A stretch of 64,000 bases of DNA from Rhodobacter sp. Har01 (GTDB lineage Bacteria > Pseudomonadota > Alphaproteobacteria > Rhodobacterales > Rhodobacteraceae), in assembly GCF_020564565.1 (NCBI RefSeq), contig NZ_JAJCTD010000001.1:806001-870000 (forward strand), given 5' to 3'. The stretch's first letter is position 1. The number at the start of each line of letters is the position of its first letter. Below are positions 34,493-43,186 of this stretch, one piece after another. The notes under the pieces are model-generated. The model saw only the letters and a list, made by a program, of their open reading frames with translations. It was not told the origin of the DNA and did not search any database. Made by a program: the position numbers and the translations under genes.

Positions 34493-35478
34493 CACCCGCC
34501 CCCGTCGTCCTGACATCGGGCGATCCAGCCGGGATTGGCCCCGAGATCGCCGTGAAGGCCCGCGCCGTGCTTGGGGCAGAGGTTCCGTTCTTCTGGCTGG
34601 GCGACCCGCGGCATCTGCCGGGGGCGACCCCGTGGCAGGAAATCGCAGCGCCGCGTCAGGCGGCTTCGGTCCCGCCGGGCTTTCTGCCGGTGCTGCCTTA
34701 TGCCTTTGCCACGCCGGCCGTTCCGGGCCAGCCGGACCCGGCCAATGCCGCGGGCGTGATCGAGGTGATCGCTCGCGCGGTGGCGCTGGTGCAGGCGGGT
34801 GCGGCCTCGGCCGTCTGCACCGCGCCGATCCACAAGAAGGCGCTGAAGGATGGCGCGGGCTTCGCCTTTCCGGGCCATACCGAATATCTGGCACATCTGG
34901 CGGGCGTCGGCCGCGTGGTGATGATGTTGGCCTGCCCGGAATTGCGGGTGGTGCCGACGACGATCCACATTCCCCTGTCGCAGGTGCCCGCGGCACTGAC
35001 GGCCGATCTGCTGGAAGACACCATCCGCATCACCCATGCCGCGCTGATCGGCGACTTCGGCATCGCGCAGCCTCGGATCGCGGTGGCCGGGCTGAACCCG
35101 CATGCCGGCGAAGGCGGGGCGATGGGCTGGGAGGACGAGCGGATGATCCGCCCTCTGGTCGCCCGGCTGGCGGCCGAAGGGATGGCGATCCGCGGCCCGC
35201 TGCCCGCCGACACCATGTTTCATGCAGCGGCGCGGGCGGGCTATGACGTCGCGGTCTGCGCCTATCACGACCAGGCGCTGATCCCGATCAAGACCATCGA
35301 CTTTGCCGGTGGGGTGAACGTGACGCTGGGCCTGCCCTTCGTGCGCACCTCGCCCGACCATGGCACGGCCTATGACATTGCCGGGCGGGGAGTGGCCGAC
35401 CCGTCCAGCTTGGTGGCGGCCTTGCGGATGGCGCAGGACATGGCTGCGCGGCGCGGGCGGCAGGCCCCGGGGGTTTGA
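34489..35478 (+). CDS. pdxA: 4-hydroxythreonine-4-phosphate dehydrogenase
   Basis: PdxA oxidises 4-phosphohydroxy-L-threonine in the pyridoxal 5'-phosphate pathway. The 329-residue protein starts with a GTG that overlaps the surA stop (GTGA). Recognisable are LTSGDPAGIGPEIAVKA at the N-terminus, GHTEYLAHLAG, the metal-binding GLNPHAGEGGAMGWEDE and HDQALIPIKTI, and the C-terminal FVRTSPDHGTAYDIAG. The surA-pdxA-rsmA order is common in proteobacteria. A repeat copy follows the stop directly. Confidence 0.95.
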   Translation: MTPAPVVLTSGDPAGIGPEIAVKARAVLGAEVPFFWLGDPRHLPGATPWQEIAAPRQAASVPPGFLPVLPYAFATPAVPGQPDPANAAGVIEVIARAVALVQAGAASAVCTAPIHKKALKDGAGFAFPGHTEYLAHLAGVGRVVMMLACPELRVVPTTIHIPLSQVPAALTADLLEDTIRITHAALIGDFGIAQPRIAVAGLNPHAGEGGAMGWEDERMIRPLVARLAAEGMAIRGPLPADTMFHAAARAGYDVAVCAYHDQALIPIKTIDFAGGVNVTLGLPFVRTSPDHGTAYDIAGRGVADPSSLVAALRMAQDMAARRGRQAPGV

Positions 35479-35524
35479 CACCCCCGGACCCCCGTCGGAT
35501 ATTTTCAGGCGGAAAATGAAGAAG
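35479..35524 (+). repeat. Dispersed intergenic repeat, copy 3
   Basis: The plus strand reads CCCCCGGACCCCCG, then GGATATTTTCAGGCGG and AATGAAG. It starts at the pdxA stop and ends at the rsmA ribosome-binding site: the element's GAAG joins with AGG to give the GAAGAGG used by rsmA. It is in the opposite orientation to copies 1 and 2. Confidence 0.7.
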
Positions 35525-35532
35525 AGGCGGTC

Positions 35533-36369
35533 TTGGGGACGATCGATGGCTTGCCGCCGCTGCGCGAGGTGATCGCGGCGCATGATCTGGTGGCGAAAAA
35601 GCAGTTGGGGCAGAACTTTCTGCTGGACCTGAACCTGACCGCCAAGATCGCGCGCTGTGCCGGCGATCTGGCGGCGTTCGACGTGCTTGAGGTGGGCCCC
35701 GGCCCCGGCGGGCTGACGCGAGGCCTTCTGGCCGAAGGCGCGCGCCATGTGGTCGCGGTGGAAAAGGACGCCCGCGCCCTGCCCGCGCTGGCCGAGATCG
35801 CGGCGGCCTGTCCCGGGCGGTTGACCGTGTTGCACGGCGACGCGCTGGGGATGGACCTCGGCTCGCATCTGACGCCGCCGGTCAAGGTGGTGGCCAACCT
35901 GCCCTACAATGTGGGGACCGAGTTGCTGATCCGCTGGCTGACGCCCGCGGTCTGGCCGCCGTTCTGGCAATCGCTGACGCTGATGTTCCAGAAGGAAGTG
36001 GCCGAGCGCATCGTGGCGAAGCCGCGGACCGAGGCCTACGGCCGGCTGGCGCTGCTGGCGCAGTGGCGCTGCGAGACGCGGATCGTGATGACCCTGCCAC
36101 CCGAGGCCTTTACCCCGGCGCCCAAGGTGCATTCGGCGGTGGTGCATCTGGTGGCCCTGCCCGCGCCACGCTATGCGGCCGACGAAAAGCTGCTGATGCG
36201 GATCACCGCGATGGCCTTCAACCAGCGCCGCAAGATGCTGCGGTCTTCGCTCAAGGGGCTGGGGCCGGACATCGAGGCGCGGTTGCTGGCGGCCGGCATT
36301 CCACCCACCGCGCGGGCCGAGGAGATCGGGCTTGAGGCGTTCTGCGCCCTGGCGCGGGGCTTTGGCTGA
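35533..36369 (+). CDS. rsmA: 16S rRNA (adenine1518/1519-N6)-dimethyltransferase
   Basis: RsmA (KsgA) dimethylates two adjacent adenosines of 16S rRNA late in 30S assembly. The 278-residue protein starts at TTG 35533 with AAGAGG 6 nt upstream. It shows [27 protein letters not shown], the SAM-binding [16 protein letters not shown], and [11 protein letters not shown], the NLPY catalytic motif. The C-terminal [14 protein letters not shown] is characteristic. It closes the lptF-rsmA operon; the following gene is convergent. Confidence 0.95.
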   Translation: MGTIDGLPPLREVIAAHDLVAKKQLGQNFLLDLNLTAKIARCAGDLAAFDVLEVGPGPGGLTRGLLAEGARHVVAVEKDARALPALAEIAAACPGRLTVLHGDALGMDLGSHLTPPVKVVANLPYNVGTELLIRWLTPAVWPPFWQSLTLMFQKEVAERIVAKPRTEAYGRLALLAQWRCETRIVMTLPPEAFTPAPKVHSAVVHLVALPAPRYAADEKLLMRITAMAFNQRRKMLRSSLKGLGPDIEARLLAAGIPPTARAEEIGLEAFCALARGFG

Positions 36370-36397
36370 ACCGCAAAGAGTGCGATCCGGGCGCGAT

Positions 36398-37246
36398 CTA
36401 CTCGGCGGCTTCGGGCTTGCCGGGAACCTCGGCCTCCGGGCGCGGCTTGCGCGCGCGGCGGGGCTTGGACTCAGGTTCGGGCTTGGCCGGGGTCTCAGAC
36501 GCGGGCGCCTGCGGGGCCGGCGCGGGCGCAGAGGCACCGCCGGTGATGAAATCCGGCAGTGCCGTTTCGACCGGGGCAACCGGGGTGTCGCGGCGCCGGT
36601 CGTCGCGGTCGCGGCGGAAATCGCGATCACGCCGTTCGGACTGCAGGCGGTCGCCTTGCGGGCGGTCTTCGCGGGGACGGTCCTCACGGGGCTTGTCCTC
36701 GCGCGGCCTGTCCTCGCGCGGCTTGTCGCTGCGCGGCCTGTCATCGCGCGGCCGGTCATCGCGGCGGTCGCGGCGGGCGGCCTCGGGGGTTTCGACCAGA
36801 CCAGCCTCATCGGCGCTGCTGAAATCCAGCACCTCGACCACCGGCTGATCTTCGGCGCCGGGATCGCGGAAATCGGGGCGGTCACGGAAATCGGGTCGGT
36901 CGCGATACTCGCGTTCGCGGTTGCCGCCGCCATTGTTGGTGGTGTTTCCGTTGCCACCTTGCTGGAACTGGGACTGCCGTGCCTCTTGCTCGGCAGCCAT
37001 TTCACGCTGCGCCTCGGCCAAGAGCCGGGTGTAGTGCTCAGCATGCTGCAGGAAGTTCTCGGCGGCGACGCGGTCGTTCGAGAGCTGCGCATCGCGGGCG
37101 AGCATCTGGTATTTCTCGATGATCTGCTGCGGCGTGCCGCGGACCTTGCCTTCCGGCCCGGACGAATCGAATACACGGTTGATGATGTTTCCAAGCGTGC
37201 GCGGGCGGTTCTGGTTGGAACGCGAGCGTTTCTTCGAAGAGCGCAT
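36398..37246 (-). CDS. DUF4167 domain protein, possible RNA-binding
   Basis: The first about 90 residues form the DUF4167 domain: NQNRPRTLGNIINRVFDSSGPEGKVRGTPQQIIEKYQMLARDAQLSNDRVAAENFLQHAEHYTRLLA, split here as RTLGNIINRVFDSSGPEGKV and IIEKYQMLARDAQLSNDR. The middle (about 165-220) is a highly charged low-complexity stretch of repeated PRED[RK] and DRPRED units, and the C-terminus is Pro/Ala/Lys/Arg-rich, so most of the 282 residues are probably disordered. Proteins of this family are linked to RNA-related functions only by inference. It follows prmC and prfA on the same strand with a 238-nt gap, the common alphaproteobacterial order. Confidence 0.83.
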   Translation of the reverse strand: MRSSKKRSRSNQNRPRTLGNIINRVFDSSGPEGKVRGTPQQIIEKYQMLARDAQLSNDRVAAENFLQHAEHYTRLLAEAQREMAAEQEARQSQFQQGGNGNTTNNGGGNREREYRDRPDFRDRPDFRDPGAEDQPVVEVLDFSSADEAGLVETPEAARRDRRDDRPRDDRPRSDKPREDRPREDKPREDRPREDRPQGDRLQSERRDRDFRRDRDDRRRDTPVAPVETALPDFITGGASAPAPAPQAPASETPAKPEPESKPRRARKPRPEAEVPGKPEAAE

Positions 37247-37484
37247 CTTTGCCTTTGATCCAGTGGTCTGCCTTGGCCCGTGTCACGGACCGCAAGGGGG
37301 CCCAGGGGAATATCCGGCAGGATCGGGTTGATGCGAAGGGCGGACCAAGCGTGGCCCAAGCCTTCTTCGCATGACGTTGGATAACCACGCGGCGTGAACA
37401 CTGGCAAGGGGATTCTGCCGCAAGCCGTGGAAGAATGCCGTGAATTCGTGCAGTTTGGCGCGATTGTGGCGGATTTGCCCAGGG

Positions 37485-38318
37485 TCAGCCCGGCATCCGG
37501 GCGGCGACCACGCGGTCGCGGCCATCGAGGTCGGGCAGGATGTGGATATCGGTCAGCCCCACTGCGGCGAGCATCGCGGCGACCGCCCGACCTTGCGTCG
37601 GGCCGATCTCAAGGAGCAGCCGCCCGCCCGGGGCAAGGTGGGATGGCACCCCGGCGGCAAGCGCGCGATAGGCGGCCATGCCGTCGGCCTCGTCGGTCAG
37701 TGCAAGGCGGGGTTCGTGGTCGCGCACCTCGGGGGCAAGGCCGGGCATTTCGCTGGCCGCGATATAGGGCGGGTTGGAGACGACCAGGTCGAACCGCCCC
37801 TCGATCCCGTCAAGCCAGTCGGCTATGGCAAAGCGCGCCCGCGGGACGACGCCAAGGCTTTCCGCATTGGCGCGGGCGACCGCAAGGGCAGCAGGCGACA
37901 GGTCGGTGCCAACGCCGCTGGCCATCTGGCGTTCGGCCAAGAGGGTGACGAGCAGCACGCCGGTACCGGTGCCGAGATCAAGGACAGAGGTGAAAGGTGC
38001 GCGCAGAGCCTCGGCCACCAGGGTTTCGGTTTCCGGGCGAGGGTCCAGCGTGTCGGCAGTGACCCGGAACGGGCGGCCCCAGAACAGTCGCTGGCCGGTG
38101 ATCTGGGCGACCGGGCGGCGGCTTTCGCGGGCCTGGAGGGCCTTCTCATAGGCCGCCACCTGCAGCGGCGTCATCTCGTCAGGTAGCACCAGCGTCAGGC
38201 GATCTGGGGCAATGCCCAGGGCGTGGGCCAGCAGGCGGCGGGCGTCCGATGCAGCGTCTTCAATGCCGGCCGAGCGCAGGCGGGGAATCGCGCCGCGCAA
38301 GGCACCCTCAGCCGTCAC
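37485..38318 (-). CDS. prmC: Peptide chain release factor N5-glutamine methyltransferase
   Basis: PrmC methylates the glutamine of the GGQ motif in release factors. The 277-residue protein has an N-terminal helical domain ([15 protein letters not shown]), the motif I SAM site [13 protein letters not shown], and the catalytic NPPY in [14 protein letters not shown]. It starts with GTG overlapping the prfA stop (GTGA), so enzyme and substrate are translationally coupled. Confidence 0.95.
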   Translation of the reverse strand: MTAEGALRGAIPRLRSAGIEDAASDARRLLAHALGIAPDRLTLVLPDEMTPLQVAAYEKALQARESRRPVAQITGQRLFWGRPFRVTADTLDPRPETETLVAEALRAPFTSVLDLGTGTGVLLVTLLAERQMASGVGTDLSPAALAVARANAESLGVVPRARFAIADWLDGIEGRFDLVVSNPPYIAASEMPGLAPEVRDHEPRLALTDEADGMAAYRALAAGVPSHLAPGGRLLLEIGPTQGRAVAAMLAAVGLTDIHILPDLDGRDRVVAARMPG

Positions 38319-39370
38319 CCTTCCATCTCCGCCAGTTTGGCGGCCTGGTCGTGGGCGATCAGCGCGTCGATGACCTCGTCCAGGTCGCCGGCCATGATCT
38401 GCGGCAGGGCGTAGAGCGTCAGGTTGATGCGATGGTCGGTCATCCGGCCTTGCGGGAAGTTGTAGGTGCGGATGCGCTCGCTTCGATCGCCGCTACCGAC
38501 CTGGGCCTTGCGGTCGGCGGCGCGTTCGCTGTGCAGGCGTTCGCGTTCCGCCTCGAAAAGGCGCGCCCGCAGCACCTGCATGGCGATGGCGCGGTTCTGG
38601 TGCTGGGACTTTTCCGAGGATGTCACCACGATGCCGGTGGGCAGGTGGGTGATCCGCACGGCCGAGTCGGTGGTGTTGACGTGCTGGCCCCCGGCGCCCG
38701 AGGACCGCATGGTGTCGATGCGGATGTCGCTGGCGGGGACGTCGATGTCGACCTCTTCCGCCTCGGGCAGCACGGCGACGGTAGCCGCACTGGTGTGGAT
38801 GCGCCCGCCTGCTTCGGTTTCCGGCACGCGCTGCACCCGGTGGACACCGGATTCATACTTCATCCGGGCGTAGACACCCTCGCCCTGGATATGGGCGGTG
38901 AACTCTTTGAGGCCACCCAGATCGGAGACCTGCTGTTCGAGGATTTCGAAGCGCCAGCCCATGCGTTCGGCGTAGCGCTGATACATCCGGGCGAGGTCGC
39001 TGGCGAAGAGGCTGGCTTCCTCACCGCCGGTGCCGGGGCGAATCTCCAGGATCGCGGGGCGGGCATCGGCGGAATCCTTCGGCAACAGCGCGAGACGGAG
39101 GCGCGCCTCCATCTCTGGGATCCGAGCGCGGAGCACGGGGATTTCGTCTTCGGCAAGGGCCTTGAGGTCGGGATCGGAGAGCATGGCCTCTGCATCGGCA
39201 AGGTCGGTCAGCGCCAGGCGGTAGGCGGTGATTTCCAGGGCCACGGGCTTGAGGTCCGAGTATTCGCGGCTGATCCGGGCGATGTCCGCGGGGGCAGCAC
39301 CGGCGTTGAGGCGGGCCTCGAGAAACTCGAACCGCTGGGTGATCTGGGCAAGTCTGTCAAGCGGGACCAT
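38315..39370 (-). CDS. prfA: Peptide chain release factor 1
   Basis: RF1 ends translation at UAA and UAG. The 351-residue protein has the hydrolysis motif [18 protein letters not shown] (GGQ) and the region [29 protein letters not shown]. The codon-recognition tripeptide is PET where Escherichia coli RF1 has PAT. The ATG at 39370 has no clear ribosome-binding site. It is followed by its modifier prmC with a 4-nt overlap. Confidence 0.95.
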   Translation of the reverse strand: MVPLDRLAQITQRFEFLEARLNAGAAPADIARISREYSDLKPVALEITAYRLALTDLADAEAMLSDPDLKALAEDEIPVLRARIPEMEARLRLALLPKDSADARPAILEIRPGTGGEEASLFASDLARMYQRYAERMGWRFEILEQQVSDLGGLKEFTAHIQGEGVYARMKYESGVHRVQRVPETEAGGRIHTSAATVAVLPEAEEVDIDVPASDIRIDTMRSSGAGGQHVNTTDSAVRITHLPTGIVVTSSEKSQHQNRAIAMQVLRARLFEAERERLHSERAADRKAQVGSGDRSERIRTYNFPQGRMTDHRINLTLYALPQIMAGDLDEVIDALIAHDQAAKLAEMEG

Positions 39371-39426
39371 GGGGTGGGGGTTTGGCTGTTCCCGACCGGC
39401 CGGTCAAGGGTGGAGGCCCAGGGGAT

Positions 39427-39467
39427 TTCACACCCCTGGACCCCCGTGGGAAATTTGCTGGACCGAC
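39427..39467 (+). repeat. Dispersed intergenic repeat, copy 4 (degenerate)
   Basis: The plus strand reads CACCCCTGGACCCCCGTGGG followed by AAATTTGCTGGACCGACGAA. It matches copies 2 and 3 in the CCCCTGGACCCCCG half and more weakly in the ATTTG..CC half. It lies in the gap between the prfA start and the end of the DUF1499 gene. Confidence 0.5.
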
Positions 39468-39471
39468 GAAA

Positions 39472-39915
39472 TCACAGACGCGAAAGCCAGTCGGTCAGCC
39501 GGGCGGCGTTGACGCCCATGTCGGATTTGCCAAAGCGCAGGCGGGCGTGGATGTAAAGGCCGTCGGGGCGGGCTTCGGCGGTGGTGTAGTCGGGAAAGCC
39601 CCAAAGCCGGCTGCGGGTGACCCAGGTGATGCGGCCTTCCTCCGGGCTGCCGGCGAGGCGGGTGGTGCGCGGGGTGGCCAGCGCGATGGTGTCGAGCCTG
39701 GTCAGCAGGTCTGCGGGGGCGCCCTTGGCGGGCGACAGGCGCAGCGCGGCGGCGCCTTCCATCGGCACCACCTGATCCCAGGGGTCGGTGTCTGCCCCGG
39801 CCGCAAGCGGAACGTGCCAGCGGGCCGGATCGCTGGGTGCCAGGCGGACGTAGGCCGCGAAGGCCAGCGAGGCGAGAATCAGCAGGGTGACGGTGAGGCC
39901 CATGGCGCGTTTCAT
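39472..39915 (-). CDS. DUF1499-like membrane-anchored protein
   Basis: This 147-residue protein has an N-terminal hydrophobic anchor or signal (MGLTVTLLILASLAFAAYVRLAP) and a soluble domain with TRLAGSPEEGRITWVTRSRLWGFPDYTTAEARPDGLYIHARLRFGKSDMGVNAARL, split as RLWGFPDYTTAEA and LRFGKSDMGVNAARL, which fits DUF1499. Function is unknown. It is coupled to the agmatinase gene by a 4-nt overlap; such coupling need not mean a common pathway. Confidence 0.78.
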   Translation of the reverse strand: MKRAMGLTVTLLILASLAFAAYVRLAPSDPARWHVPLAAGADTDPWDQVVPMEGAAALRLSPAKGAPADLLTRLDTIALATPRTTRLAGSPEEGRITWVTRSRLWGFPDYTTAEARPDGLYIHARLRFGKSDMGVNAARLTDWLSRL

Positions 39916-40877
39916 CTTTGTGTCCTAGCCCAGTGATAAAGGCAGATCAGTTCATACGCCACATGCGCGCCGGCGATGGCGGTGGCACCGGTGGTGTCAT
40001 AGGGCGGCGAGACCTCGACCACATCGCCGCCGACCATGTTGATGCCGGCCAGGTCGCGCAGCATCGCCGCCGCCTGCCAGGAGGCAAGGCCGCCCCAGAC
40101 CGGGGTTCCGGTTCCGGGAGCGAAGGCGGGGTCCAGCGCGTCGATGTCGAAGGTCAGGTAGGCAGGGTCATCGCCGACGATGTCCTTGGCCAGAGCCACG
40201 GCATGCGCGACCCCCTTCTCATGCACTTCGCGGGCATCGATCACCGTGAAGCCCAGATCGTCCTCGGTGGTGGTGCGGATACCGATCTGGACGCTGCGCC
40301 TGGGGTCCACGAGGCCGGTCTTCACCGCCTTGTACATCATGGTGCCGTGGTCGATGCGGGTCAGGTCGTCGTCTGGCCAGAGGTCCGAATGGGCATCGAA
40401 CTGGATCACGCCCAGGGGGCCGAACTTCTCGGCATAGGCCCTGAGGATCGGGAGGGTGATGAAGTGGTCGCCGCCAAGGGTGATCGTCCCCGGGCCGGCG
40501 GCCAGAACGGTGCGGATGTGGTCGGTCAACCGGTCGGGAAAGTCAGCCACCTTGGCATAGTCGAAGGCAAGGTCGCCATAGTCGACGATGGCCAATTCCT
40601 CCAGCGGGTTGGTCGGCCAGCCGTAAGGCGGGTCGTAGGGCTGCAGGGCCGAGGCCTCGCGGATCGCCCGCGGGCCGAAGCGGGTGCCGCTGCGATGGGT
40701 GACCGCCTGGTCGAAGGGCACGCCGGTGACCGCAAGGTCGACGCCGGTCAGGTCCTTGGTATAATTGCGGCGCAGGAAGCTGGTGGCGCCGCCGAAGGCG
40801 TTCTCGAAGGCATATCCCCGCAACCCCTTGCGGGTGAAGGCAGTGTCGGCTTCCGTCTTGGCATCTTCCAGGGCCAT
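39912..40877 (-). CDS. speB: Agmatinase / ureohydrolase family protein
   Basis: Agmatinases hydrolyse agmatine to putrescine and urea with a dinuclear manganese centre. The 321-residue protein has the metal ligands in TLGGDHFITLPIL, FDAHSDLWPDDD and YLTFDIDALDPAFAPGTGTP. SGTRFGPRAIREAS is also typical. I chose ATG 40877, which has GAGG 8 nt upstream (MALEDAKTEAD); an ATG at 40910 lacks a ribosome-binding site. Other ureohydrolases such as guanidinobutyrase cannot be excluded. It is the first gene of a two-gene unit with the DUF1499 protein. Confidence 0.85.
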   Translation of the reverse strand: MALEDAKTEADTAFTRKGLRGYAFENAFGGATSFLRRNYTKDLTGVDLAVTGVPFDQAVTHRSGTRFGPRAIREASALQPYDPPYGWPTNPLEELAIVDYGDLAFDYAKVADFPDRLTDHIRTVLAAGPGTITLGGDHFITLPILRAYAEKFGPLGVIQFDAHSDLWPDDDLTRIDHGTMMYKAVKTGLVDPRRSVQIGIRTTTEDDLGFTVIDAREVHEKGVAHAVALAKDIVGDDPAYLTFDIDALDPAFAPGTGTPVWGGLASWQAAAMLRDLAGINMVGGDVVEVSPPYDTTGATAIAGAHVAYELICLYHWARTQR

Positions 40878-41138
40878 GCTGGCAACCTCGGGTCTGGCAG
40901 GCGTCGTCATTTCGGCAGCGGAGACGTCGCGGATCCGGGCGCGGGTCAAGCTGCCGCCTGGTCCGCGGAAGGTCAAGCCCGGGTCCGGGGCGCAATCGGC
41001 GGTTTTCAAGCGAAGCGGCCGCAGGCGCGGCCGCACTTCTGTCCTCTCGCCTCTGCGGCTGCGCCGCAACCGGCTCGGCCGCTCGACATCCACGCGACGC
41101 TTCATTTGTGGTGTGGTTCCCGGCATAGACCGCGGATG

Positions 41139-41171
41139 CCTCCGGCGGGGATATTTGAGGACAGATGAAAG
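41139..41171 (+). repeat. Dispersed intergenic repeat, copy 5
   Basis: The plus strand reads GGCGGGGATATTTGAGGACA followed by GATGAAAG. Its 23-bp core (41149-41171) is an exact inverted copy of 41184-41206, with a 12-nt loop between. Confidence 0.75.
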
Positions 41172-41183
41172 CCGGAAGATCGT

Positions 41184-41247
41184 TTCATCTGTCCTCAAAT
41201 ATCCCGGGGGAGTCTTCGCGGCAGCGAAGACGGGGGCAGCGCCCCCC
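41184..41247 (-). repeat. Dispersed intergenic repeat, copy 6, with two hairpins
   Basis: This is the inverted partner of copy 5. Beyond the shared 23-bp core the plus strand continues with GTCTTCGC-GGCA-GCGAAGAC (41213-41232, perfect 8-bp stem) and GGGGGC-AGC-GCCCCC (41233-41247, 6-bp stem). The chain of stems 18 nt or more past the core could terminate or protect transcripts. Confidence 0.75.
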
Positions 41248-41323
41248 TTCGAGGAGGAGCCTGCAAGGCGACGACGAGGCAAGGGCCGTGCGGCGCATTT
41301 CGCGCCGCACGGCCGGATCACCG

Positions 41324-41740
41324 TCAGAACAGCTTCTGCCTGGCCTTGGCCACCGAGAAGCCATGCCCCGCGGCATTGGTGCAGGTCATGCCGGTCTTGG
41401 CCGAAACGCAGGAAATTCCGCCCAGGGAAACGGCCTCACCGTAAGGCAGCACCGGATTGCCCCGGTCCACCATCGAATCCGACACACAGGCCAGATAACC
41501 CTTGCCCTGCCTGTCGACCGCAAAGGACATGCCCCAGTCATACTCGCAGTTCGGCGGGGCCTTGGTGTAGCTTGGCGTGTATTCCCGCAGGTCACAGCGC
41601 ACCGTCGTGGTGCCGTTCCATTGATACAGGCTGCAATGGATATTCCCGGTGGGAGACTGGAAGGCGATGTATTCCTCGGCCATAGCGGCCGATCCCGAAA
41701 CCAGCAAGGCAACTGCAAGACCCAGAACGCGCAGTTTCAT
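41324..41740 (-). CDS. Small secreted protein, DUF6636-like
   Basis: This 138-residue protein has a signal peptide (MKLRVLGLAVALLVSGSAAMAEE, cut after AMA) and a domain starting EYIAFQSPTGNIHCSLYQWNG, a motif I associate with DUF6636 proteins. Six cysteines in the mature part suggest disulfides and a periplasmic or extracellular location. The start at 41740 is chosen because the signal peptide begins there; the 19-residue upstream extension is arginine/glycine-rich and unlikely. Function unknown. It stands alone between the repeat pair and the M20 gene. Confidence 0.72.
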   Translation of the reverse strand: MKLRVLGLAVALLVSGSAAMAEEYIAFQSPTGNIHCSLYQWNGTTTVRCDLREYTPSYTKAPPNCEYDWGMSFAVDRQGKGYLACVSDSMVDRGNPVLPYGEAVSLGGISCVSAKTGMTCTNAAGHGFSVAKARQKLF

Positions 41741-41809
41741 CAAGGCACCCTTTCGGTTGAATGCCCGCAGCAAACCACGACCGCCCCGCCCCGACAAGTC
41801 TATGTCGCA

Positions 41810-42979
41810 TTACCCCGCAGCCAGGGGCTGGGCGCGTTCCACCAGCCGGGCGAAGAAGCTGGCCCCGATCGGCGCCGCCTCGTCGTTGAAGTCATAGGCC
41901 GGGTGATGCAGCCCCGCCCCCGGGCCGGTGCCGAGGAACAGGTAGGCCCCTGGCCGGGCCTCGAGCATGTAGCTGAAATCCTCGCTGCCCATTTCCCGGT
42001 TCGCGCGGGCGTCCACCGCCTCGTCGCCCGAAACCTCGCGCGCGACCTCTGCCGCGAACTCAGCCTGGTCCTCATGATTGATGGTTGCCGGATACCCCCA
42101 GTCGTAGTCGATCCGCGCCGTCACGCCATAGGCGGCCGCGTGGCCCTCGACGATCTCGTGAAACCGCTTCTTCAACAGCGCCCGCACGTCGGGCTTGAAG
42201 CAGCGGATGGTGGCGCAGAACATCGCCTCTTCGGGGATGATGTTGCTGGCCGTGCCGGTGTGGATCTGGGTCACCGACAGCACCGCCTCGTCCAAAGCAT
42301 AGACGTTGCGCGGGATGATGGTCTGCACCGCCTGCACCATCCCCACCACCGCCACCACCGGATCGACGCATTCATGCGGCGTGGCGCCGTGCCCGCCCTT
42401 GCCGGTCAGATACACGAAGGCAGTATCGACCGAGGCCATCAACGGCCCCGGCGTGGTGTGGAACTGTCCGAAGGGCACGTTGGGTGCGTTGTGGATGCCA
42501 TAGACCTGGGCAATGCCGAAACGTTCCATGATGCCCTCCTGCACCATGACCTGGCCGCCGCCGCCGTCCTCTTCCGCCGGTTGGAAGATCAACGCCACCT
42601 TGCCGGAGAAATTCCGCGTCTCTGCCAGGTATCTGGCTGCGCCCAGCAGCATCGTGACGTGCCCGTCGTGACCGCAGGCGTGCATCCTCCCCTTCACGCG
42701 GCTCGAATGGGCCGCCCCTGTCGTTTCTTCGATCGGCAGCGCGTCCATGTCGGCGCGCAGTCCTATCACCGGCCCGTCGCCCCGCCCGTTCAGCATCGCC
42801 ACGATGCCGGTCCTGGCGATCCCCTCGAAAATCTCGTCCACCCCGATCTCGCGCAGCCGCGCCGCGATCCAGGCCGCCGTTTCCTGGCAGTCGAAGGCCA
42901 GTTCAGGGTATTGGTGCAAATGCCGCCGCCAGGCCTTCATGTCGTCGGCGTATGAGGCAATACGGTTCAGCACGGGCAT
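41810..42979 (-). CDS. M20-family amidohydrolase (hippurate hydrolase / aminoacylase-like)
   Basis: The 389-residue metalloenzyme probably hydrolyses an N-acyl amino acid or related amide in the cytoplasm. Typical M20D motifs are MKAWRRHLHQYPELAFDCQETA, GLRADMDALPIEE, GRMHACGHDGHVTMLLGAA with the metal-ligand Cys/His, FQPAEEDGGGG, and GSEDFSYMLEARPGAYLFLG. The ATG at 42979 begins MPVLNRI as expected; the longer open frame upstream is not conserved. The substrate cannot be deduced. It is divergent from the outer-membrane protein gene. Confidence 0.87.
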   Translation of the reverse strand: MPVLNRIASYADDMKAWRRHLHQYPELAFDCQETAAWIAARLREIGVDEIFEGIARTGIVAMLNGRGDGPVIGLRADMDALPIEETTGAAHSSRVKGRMHACGHDGHVTMLLGAARYLAETRNFSGKVALIFQPAEEDGGGGQVMVQEGIMERFGIAQVYGIHNAPNVPFGQFHTTPGPLMASVDTAFVYLTGKGGHGATPHECVDPVVAVVGMVQAVQTIIPRNVYALDEAVLSVTQIHTGTASNIIPEEAMFCATIRCFKPDVRALLKKRFHEIVEGHAAAYGVTARIDYDWGYPATINHEDQAEFAAEVAREVSGDEAVDARANREMGSEDFSYMLEARPGAYLFLGTGPGAGLHHPAYDFNDEAAPIGASFFARLVERAQPLAAG

Positions 42980-43186
42980 CTTGGAAGAATCCTTTGCGGG
43001 GAGGGCGAGACAGACTTTGATCAAATCCGAAAACGGAAGCAGCCGCAATCGGCGATCCGGACTGTTGCCGCCTTGCCATAAGCCGGGAAAACTTCCCGCT
43101 TTCAATCGCTTCCGATCAGAGGACGCTCAAGCATCCTGCCCAAGTATGATAACGTTACAGTGAGTAGTCCCTGCAGGAGATTTGAA

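Larger units (their letters stand above)
40878..41323. other. 446-nt intergenic region without genes, hairpin-rich
   Basis: No credible reading frame is seen on either strand. The agmatinase-proximal part carries GCGGCCGC at 41015-41022 and again at 41027-41034 (a stem with loop AGGC) and a small GCGGC/GCCGC hairpin further on. The other part holds two dispersed repeats facing each other (41139-41247). The region should contain the agmatinase promoter and the 3' end of the gene at 41324, but I cannot point to clear -35/-10 boxes. Confidence 0.6.

Noticed and set aside
36660..36770. Short repeats that look like a CRISPR array
   Set aside because: Spacing is irregular, there are no unique spacers, and the repeats are in frame with the charged region of the DUF4167 protein.
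40765..41685. A 306-codon plus-strand open frame across the agmatinase upstream region
   Set aside because: It overlaps the agmatinase start and the small secreted protein on the opposite strand, is Arg/Ser/Pro-rich, and crosses the inverted repeats.
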